The translations under genes and the position numbers were made by a program. Below the pieces are notes generated by a model. It did not search any database. It worked only from the letters and a program-made list of their open reading frames with translations, and was not told the origin of the DNA. Below are positions 58,001 through 64,000 of a stretch of 64,000 nucleotides of DNA, piece after piece. This DNA is from Monosiga brevicollis MX1 (taxonomy: Eukaryota; Opisthokonta; Choanoflagellata; Craspedida; Salpingoecidae), in NCBI RefSeq assembly GCF_000002865.3, contig NW_001865039.1:934295-998294 (forward strand). Direction: 5' to 3'. How positions within the stretch are numbered: the stretch's first letter is position 1; each line of letters begins with the position of its first letter.

Positions 58001-58171
58001 AGTCTGCCGGACAGCAATCTCCTCTGACACTGGCATCCGTTTGCGTAGCAATGCTGCTCCACGCGCTGGATCTCAACACACTACATTTTTAGCCAAGACA
58101 TGTACCGTCTCGAGCAAGCCTACAAAGATGGGCGTGAGGCCTGTGGGAACCACCCACTCGAATCAAGCTAA
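55097..58171 (+). CDS. C1GALT1: Core 1 beta-1,3-galactosyltransferase (T-synthase) homologue
   Basis: A type II Golgi glycosyltransferase (GT31) that in animals adds galactose to GalNAc-Ser/Thr. Exon 1 is MAKYASMPEPDRLFQ. Exon 2 carries the signal anchor (SNAILLAVVCLLVGGYLGVT). Stem exons lie at 55.8, 56.25 and 56.4 kb. The catalytic part begins KDPSIYCFVLTTPKRHD (56.65 kb) and continues LRMDRLDFMTSEPYPGLN and WPKIK. Then come the donor-site region WLHTYQHHLDDHDWFMKADD with the DDD metal motif, and NLRQFLAQYDPN. After the gapped intron come SYYSGGAGYVLSRAALKLLG and LAEDVEMARSMLKVG with CEDSRDAEG, then FWYWRYVYFPPKDG, and a last exon with HYIFSQDMYRLEQAYKDG and TAA at 58169-58171. Key family motifs are all present. 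The N gap (57283-57332) lies in the intron after HFFG, so coding sequence appears intact. Confidence 0.92.
57263..57449. other. Assembly gap flanked by poly-C and a degraded duplicate
   Basis: Fifty N (57283-57332) lie between a C run ending at 57282 and a stretch (57333-57430) that repeats, with many errors, the exon/intron sequence at 57175-57262, again ending in a C run (57430-57449). This looks like low-quality read sequence placed twice around a homopolymer. Confidence 0.85.
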
Positions 58172-58305
58172 AAAATAATATCTTAGCCCTCCTTTTGATC
58201 GCCTCATGAGTGCTGCCCGCTGCCTCGACCAAAGCCACACCACCACCATCTTAATCGAACCAGCAACGATGCAGTAACGATCAAAGCGCTTCCTACACAC
58301 ACACA

Positions 58306-58339
<34 letters not shown>

Positions 58340-58657
58340 GTCTGTCTCTCTTCAACCGCGTTTCGTAATGCGTCAATTACTGTTTGTTGTTTGTTGTTGT
58401 TGTTAGTTGTTGTTGTTGGTTGTTGTTATTGTTGTTTCATTCATCCTCCTTCCTTCGGCTTTGAGAGGTCGGTCAGTGGCTGTGGGGGGCATCGTGCAAG
58501 GCAGGGGGTTGGTACACGGCAGCTACTAGGGTTGATTGATCGGCACGCCAGAGAGGTCACCTGCCGATGGATTTTTCATGACAACGACCTGTAGGCACCG
58601 GTGTGAAGGCCGTGCAGCACCCAATCGCTTACTGCCATCACCATCGTCACCATCGTG
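58172..58657. other. Intergenic region with CT and TTG microsatellites
   Basis: This lies between C1GALT1 and CRYL1, both on the plus strand. It holds (CA)n then (CT)n at about 58295-58340 and a TTG-rich stretch at about 58382-58436. No gene is seen. The CRYL1 promoter should lie in the last 200 bp. Confidence 0.7.
58295..58340. repeat. (CA)n(CT)n microsatellite
   Basis: About six CA units followed by about sixteen CT units in the C1GALT1-CRYL1 spacer. Confidence 0.9.
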
Positions 58658-60505
58658 ATGGCCGAGATCAAGGGCAAAGTTACCATCGTGGGCTCCGGCA
58701 TTGTTGGCCGCTGCTGGGCCTCGGTGTGTTGACCGGCTTCTCGGGGGTGCCACCGATCTTTGTTGCACCGGCCTGTGACCCATCTTTGAAAGTTGTCAGC
58801 TTCCTAACTGCTTGCTTGCATCCCGGGTGTTGACAGCTCTTCGCACGAGCCAACTACAACGTCTGCATCTTTGACATCAACCCGGATCAGCTGGCTCAGG
58901 CCCAGACGGCCGTGCAGACCATGCTGCAAAAGCTCGCCACTGAAGGCTTGCTCAACGATCAGGAGCCTGCCGTCGTGTATGCCCGTATTAGCGTGGCCAC
59001 TGACCTGGCCACTGCCTGCAGCGACGCCATCTACATTCAGGAGTGCGTCCCCGAATCTCTCCCACTGAAGCAAAAGGTGTTTGGCCAGGTAAGCTTCACG
59101 GTGAATCCCAAATGCGACTGAGAGACGCAACAGGGCGAGAATTGAGTGTAGCTGGCGTCCCACACTCCCCTCATCCAGGCCAACCCTCTGATGTTGCCGT
59201 ATCCCTCAGCTGTGCGAGGTCGTCAGTGACAGCACCATCCTGGCCTCCTCCACCTCCTGCCTCCCCCCCTCCCAAATCTCCGAGAGGTACGCTACGCTGA
59301 CTTGCAACACCAAGACTTGCCCATTCCATGTCACACCTGTCTCATCGGTCCCATGGCTCACTTAGTCTATCTCGCCGCGAGCAAGTAATTGTGGCCCACC
59401 CCGTTAATCCCCCACACTACATTCCCGTCGTTGAGGTGCGTATGAAAGGGTGGCACGCAGATTGAGCGAGTGTGTCGTGACCCTTGATGTCACTGACTAG
59501 GTTGTTCAAGCGCCTTGGACCCGCCAAGACGTGATTGAGGGCACCCGCAAGATTTTGCTGGACCTCGGCCAGGTACAGTCAAGAATGACAGTCCCAGGCC
59601 CAGCTTTGCAGCTACTTTTGCGTGACTATGCAGCGCGCACTGCGCACCAATGAAGTCTCGCTTCATCACCAACACGTGTGGCGGTCGACACGATCCCACC
59701 ATGCTGTCGCATAGGCCCCAGTTTTGCTCAAAAAAGAGGTCAACGGCTTCATCATCAACCGTCTTCAATATGCCCTCTTGATGGAAGCTTGGCGTCTCGT
59801 TGAGGTCCGTGTTCTTGTCCATACATAGCACAGCTCCTGTGCACGCCATTCTGATGCAAGCCTTTACTGAAATTTTTTGCCGCGCACCAGGATGGCGTCG
59901 CAAGTCCCGAGGATGTGGACACTGCCGTGTCACAGGGTCTTGGATTGCGTTGGTCTTTCATGGGTCCATTCCAGACCATTGACCTCAACGCCCCTGAAGG
60001 TGTCCTCGACTATTGCAACCGCTATGGAGATGGTATGTATGAATCCGAGGCCGAAACATTGCCATTGTTGCACTTGCTACACAGCTCACCAGTCCCACAC
60101 GCAATCGCGCGCTGTTTGTGCTTTTTCATATTTGCAGCCATCACAGCAACTTGCGAAGAGATGGGCGCCCCGCGGCCCATGAAAGGCTCGGCCACGGCGC
60201 AAGCCATCCATGAGGCAATGCGGGCTGAGGTGCCTGGCGATGATCTGGCGGTGGGTGTTGACTGTGTTTCAATTGACGTTTCAATCGACCATCCCCTCCC
60301 GTGTTTCCTTCAGGCAAACTAACCCGCTGGCTTTGGGTTCGTGCACTGCCCGCTTTGTCCTGTCCTGCCAGAGCGGTAAGCGCACGGCATGGCGCAACAA
60401 ACGGCTCGCAGCCTTGGCTGTACACAAGCGCATGATGGCAGAGGTTAGTGTGTGTACGCTGCTTAACATGCCGTATTTACTTAGCACCCAGCCAACACCC
60501 CATGA
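58658..60505 (+). CDS. CRYL1: Lambda-crystallin homologue / L-gulonate 3-dehydrogenase
   Basis: A cytosolic NAD-dependent dehydrogenase of the 3-hydroxyacyl-CoA dehydrogenase fold, which in mammals oxidises L-gulonate. Exon 1 (ATG 58658) is [20 protein letters not shown], with the Rossmann GxGxxG. Exon 2 gives [20 protein letters not shown] and [20 protein letters not shown]. Later exons give [33 protein letters not shown] (catalytic His), [39 protein letters not shown] and LDYCNRYGD. The C-terminal exons give [16 protein letters not shown] and [20 protein letters not shown] short last exon after a ttag acceptor reads HPANTP and TGA at 60503-60505. Domain content and length match the animal enzyme. 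The last intron is inferred from splice consensus and family ending. Confidence 0.95.
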
Positions 60506-60820
60506 CCAGCGCCCACTCAAACTCACACTGGCTGCTCGGACCAACGTATGCCCAATAGATGGAAGCGAAGGAAGCTTAATCACGCTGCCTGTTTTTGCAA
60601 ACCAATGGTCTGGTGATGTGTGCGGTTGAATTTCATGAAACAATCTTCATCAACACTGCATCAACCGCATCAACTGCATCAACATCACCAACAACAACAC
60701 TTGAGCGCGCTCAGCGCGACAAAAGACTCTGGCAGAAAGCGGGGGGCGCATCCAAGCAAGCCCCAAGTACAAAGAATTGCATCGCGGCGGGTACTTGTCC
60801 ACTTGCATAGACACAAAGAT

Positions 60821-62946
60821 TTAGGATGTCATGACGGTTGACAAGACATTGGTGGTTGTAGACGTGCGCACATATTGAAAGTCGACATGGCGCGATTTCT
60901 GCTCCTCCTTCTCCCACGAAGCTTTGACGTAGGGCCGTAAATCATAATGATACTCCACTGCAAAAAGAGCAAGCCACACATCAAGCAGATGACTTGTCCG
61001 CGCGATCTACTCTCCAACACGGACATACCGCGCTTGCGCTTGTCCCTGCCCCTGCCCCTGCCCCTGCCCCAAGCAAGGACTCCTACCTTCAACTTTGGCC
61101 CCAGCTGCATTGCGACGAATGCGCTTGGCAAAGGTGGGAAATCCTTCAATGCCCAATTTAATCTTCTTCAAGCCCTTTTCCTTGAGGATGCGCTTGGCAA
61201 TGGTGCGATTCTCATAATGATACAGGAAGCGGAGCAGGCTGCTGTTGTGAACCACTAAAAGAGGAGACGGGCGCCGCAATGACTGAGGATGCGCACATGC
61301 AAAAAAGGCAATGGGTTGGGAAACTGCTCAGAGCGGTGGCTGACGTCGAACCTTTGGCATACTGCTCGCCGAGCTGTGGGGGTAGGTCATCATCCCACTC
61401 GACCGTGTCTGAATCTGCGAGGATGACGACATGACATTGGCGCTCGCCCAAGTCGGCGCAGCGTGCCATGGCTGGCATCAAGGCCAGCCGAAGAAACATC
61501 TCAAACTGTTTGCGGGCTCCTTCATTGGAAAGCTCGTGCAAAAACTTGGCCACGTCCTCGCAATGAACGCTGGCTTCGCTGAAAGGGATGCAAAAAAAGT
61601 CGCATGCTGCGTGCAGTTCGGAGACAGACACGGTGGGCGGGCATTGGATGCGGCCGTGACGATAAAAGTCCAGGATGGCAGCAAAGGCCTCGGACGAGAC
61701 GTTGTGATCAATCACATAATCACCATCTTCATTGGGCTGAACCGTCTCATTTCGAGCGCAGCTCGTGGCAAACATGCGTCCCAGCATGGTGTCTGGGTAG
61801 CGATCAAACAAGCTACGCAAATGTCACCCGTCGCATCGGCGTACCGGCAATGAGCGTGTGCACGAGTCGGAAGCAGAGCCAAAGGTAGCAAATGACATAC
61901 GTTGAAGCCACAATGAAGCGGCGGCCGTTGACCACGAGTGAGAGTTCGCCTGAAGCTCGGGGCTTGGGCTCGGCACGCTCAACGCTGCGCACTCTAGCTC
62001 GCAGGGCCAAAATGAGAAACGAGACCATGAGAAACGGCCTTCCAAAAAAAAAAAAGCTTTGACATCAACATCAACCTCAACCTTGTCCCAGGACGAGAAC
62101 GGGCTTCATGACAAAGACGTGGCGACAGGGTGCGGAGCAGGTACATACTTGAAGGTTGCAAAATCGTCGTCGTACTCGGCATCGCTCGTCAGGGGGGTTT
62201 TGTTCAAGCTCATGCGGCTGCGCAGCGGCGGGGATGTGGGGCTGACACTCAATTCCCGTGACGCAGCGGGTGTCCCCGACAGTGCAGATGCCGATGGTGT
62301 TGCAACACCATCGGCACCAAACAAAGGTTCACCGGGATTGGGATGTGCGGTCTGAGCGGCCGCGCTGGACAGATCCGGTGTTGCCAGCGGCAGCGGCGGA
62401 GGAGTAGCTGCCGTAGATGCTTGATCAGGGGCGAAAGGACGATCGCTTTCGGCGCTAAAGGAGTTGCTTCCGCTATGAAGGAGCCGCTTGCGAGTCGATG
62501 GCGGTGGGCTTGCGGTGCGTGCAAAGGGAGTAAGAGCCACATCGGATTCGACCCCGTCTGCCAGCCGCGTTGAGGGTGGCACCACCTAGTCCACGAGAGG
62601 CAAGCCGATGTTGAGTCATGTGCATACAGTGTGTCGAATAAGTGCCAGGCTGAGAGGACATGCGCGCCTCAAGGGCCCACCAAGGTAGTACAAGAGCAAG
62701 CGACATGCAGCAGGAAGAGGAGGAGGAGCAAACTCGTACAGTCTCGGCGCTGCGTGCTGGGTCGGGTGAGCTGGGAGGTGTGGGTGTACTCGCTGCATTG
62801 GCGAAGCGATCTATGCGCGTCTCAAATCCATCTTGCAGCGATTGCAAAACCGAGCCGTGGTCGATCGAATTGTTCTCATCCTCCTCGGTGCTGGAACTGG
62901 AAGGGGCCTCCTGGGGTGACCGCCATGAGCGGCGTCGACCAGCCAT
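60821..62946 (-). CDS. BTBD10: BTB/POZ protein of the BTBD10/KCTD20 family
   Basis: In animals these proteins bind and support AKT signalling. The start MAGRRRSWRSPQEAPSSSS (62946) opens a disordered Ser/Pro-rich N-terminus spanning two exons, with SPTSPPLRSRMSLNKT near 62.2 kb. The BTB exon begins after SLVVNGRRFIVAST (61.9 kb) and continues RYPDTMLGRMFATS and YVIDHNVSSEAFAAILDFYR. HAACDFFCIPFSEASVHCED and FLHELSNEGARKQFE follow. The conserved C-terminal part follows: ECHVV-type strand (RQCHVVILADSDTVEWDDD), RFLYHYENRTIAKRILKEKG, KLGIEGFPTFAKRIRRN and SWEKEEQKSRHVDFQYVRTS. The stop is TAA at 60821-60823. BTBD10 and KCTD20 are paralogues in vertebrates. This gene probably represents the unduplicated ancestor, so the symbol is nominal. 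Confidence 0.92.
61052..61076. repeat. CCCCTG short tandem repeat
   Basis: Four copies of a CCCTGC-type hexamer within an intron of the BTB gene. Confidence 0.7.
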
Positions 62947-63597
62947 GACGGCCAACAACCGCGCAATGCGCGCTCTGGTGCAAAATAACCCGTCAACCAC
63001 CGACGCCCAAACCAAGCTGTACAAACAACGACACTTGCTTCACCCGTCCAAGCTGATCCACACCCGCCGCCGTCTCCACACGCACGAATCCCTCGCCGAT
63101 CTACACTGCCCGTGCAAGGCGTCGGTCTGCCGTAACCCGCCGCGCTTCCTCTAAAGAAAGATTGAAGAAGAGAGAGGAGAGAGGAGAGAGAGAGAGAAAA
63201 ATGAATTGGTTTTTGGTTTAGAGAGAGAGAGAAAGAATTGGTCGGAAAGAAAGACACGAAGGAAAAGCACAACTACCACATGTAGAGAGAGAGAGAGAGA
63301 GAGAGAGAGACTGGTGAAGCGACAACTTTGAGCGGGTTTGGTTGTTCTTGCCAAGTTGGATGCATTTTGCTGTGCTGTGTGGCTCCTCTACTGGTGGTCG
63401 CCGTCGGCGTCGTGCTCGTTGTTGTGACGCTGGGGTGGAATGAGAGCGGTTTGGGGTGACGGGTTGCATTGTGGTGGAGGATTGTGAGCCACAAGGGTCG
63501 CGGTGAGTAAACTCGGCGTGGCTGTAGCGAGGCGCTCGCTGCCTGATTCTCTGGTTCGAGTTGGGGGCGGCCCCCTAGAGTAGAGCCCGGCGGAACC
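62947..63597. promoter_or_regulatory. Divergent promoter region with GA tracts
   Basis: This lies between the BTB gene start (-) and the right-edge gene start (+). It has GA-rich tracts at about 63165-63200 and 63283-63310 and a GTCG-rich stretch near 63.4 kb. Open frames on both strands here are low-complexity and not called. Confidence 0.5.
63283..63310. repeat. (GA)n microsatellite
   Basis: About fourteen GA units upstream of the right-edge plus-strand gene. Confidence 0.9.
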
Positions 63598-63918
63598 ATG
63601 TTCCGCAAGGATCGCACTCGTAGCCAACGGGGAAATGGCATCCCCGAGTCGCTTATTCCGGCAGAGCTAGCCGACGTGATTTACAATCAACGCGCCTTTG
63701 AGGAGCATTGTGCGGCCATGGTCAAGCTATCCAAAAAGTACGAAGACACCATCACAGAATTGGGCCGCGAGCGCGTCCGACTACGCGAGGAGCTGCTTTC
63801 CATGCCCATCTTCACCACCCGCCAAGATGACTCGACTCCGGAGCGACTTAACTTTGACGAACGCATCGACCAGTTTCGTAAGGTGACCGACTTTCTCGCA
63901 GAGCGTGGCAAAGACCTG
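63598..63918 (+). CDS. First exon of an unidentified gene, 3' end beyond window
   Basis: The start MFRKDRTRSQRGNGIPESL is followed by helical, charged sequence (FEEHCAAMVKLSKKYEDTI and ELGRERVRLREELLSMP). The exon ends LAERGKDL at a CTG|GTACGA donor (63918/63919). The rest lies outside the window. The N-terminal helical region with a conserved-looking heptad pattern could be a BAR-like or coiled-coil module, but I do not recognise the family. Confidence 0.65.
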
Positions 63919-64000
63919 GTACGATGCCGTGCCGCTGCCGTGCACGCACCAGCCCCCACGCTCGATGCGCTTTCGTAGTTTGCCCCCTCTTGACGCTTGG

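Noticed and set aside
1-64000. Search for retroviral, LTR, Polinton, DNA transposon or LINE remnants
   Set aside because: No integrase, polymerase, capsid, reverse transcriptase or transposase motifs, and no long terminal repeats were seen by eye in any frame.

Overview
This window looks like nuclear DNA from a unicellular relative of animals, most likely a choanoflagellate of the Monosiga type. That assignment is inferred from gene content and style. Genes are dense, lie on both strands, and are split by many short GT-AG introns of about 60-150 bp. Base composition is GC-leaning. The proteins are closer to animal than to fungal or plant families: SMC6, B9D2, SNAPC4, C1GALT1, CRYL1, a BTBD10/KCTD20-type BTB protein, a furin-type convertase, mitochondrial bL27 and complex I NDUFB3. 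I see no retrovirus, Polinton, DNA transposon, LINE, CRISPR array or confident tRNA/rRNA gene.

Layout, left to right. A PH-FERM protein (+), cut by the left edge, ends at 3386. A helical and coiled-coil protein of uncertain identity (-) fills 4.0-7.2 kb. SMC6 (-) fills 7.6-14.1 kb and is head-to-head with B9D2 (+, 14.6-15.6 kb). NDUFB3 (-) follows at 16.7-16.8 kb. A very long gene (-, 17.2-25.0 kb) encodes a predicted N-terminal propeller-like region, RCC1-type repeats, helical segments and a RING-like C-terminus. A furin/kexin-type proprotein convertase (+, 25.7-29.3 kb) converges on SNAPC4 (-, 29.7-33.1 kb). An intronless gene with 24-bp coding repeats (+, 33.7-35.4 kb) comes next.

From 35.9 to 44.4 kb lie three genes for predicted secreted proteins: a right-handed beta-helix protein (-), an unrecognised secreted protein (-) and a GH36-like TIM-barrel glycosidase (+). 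They are followed by an intronless ZIP-like transporter (-), an FKBP-TPR co-chaperone (+), mitochondrial ribosomal protein bL27 (-), a serine-rich unknown (-), core 1 galactosyltransferase C1GALT1 (+, with an assembly gap in one intron), lambda-crystallin/CRYL1 (+), the BTB protein (-), and the first exon of an unknown gene at the right edge (+).

Most genes are unrelated housekeeping or cell-biology genes and do not form a pathway. The strongest leads are the 35.9-44.4 kb secreted-protein cluster, the propeller-RCC1-RING-like gene, the repeat-bearing intronless gene, and a run of four closely spaced hairpins at 50.84-51.03 kb. No bounded novel system could be demonstrated from sequence alone. 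Spans below are genomic start-to-stop and include introns. Splice sites were read by eye, so individual exon edges may be off.
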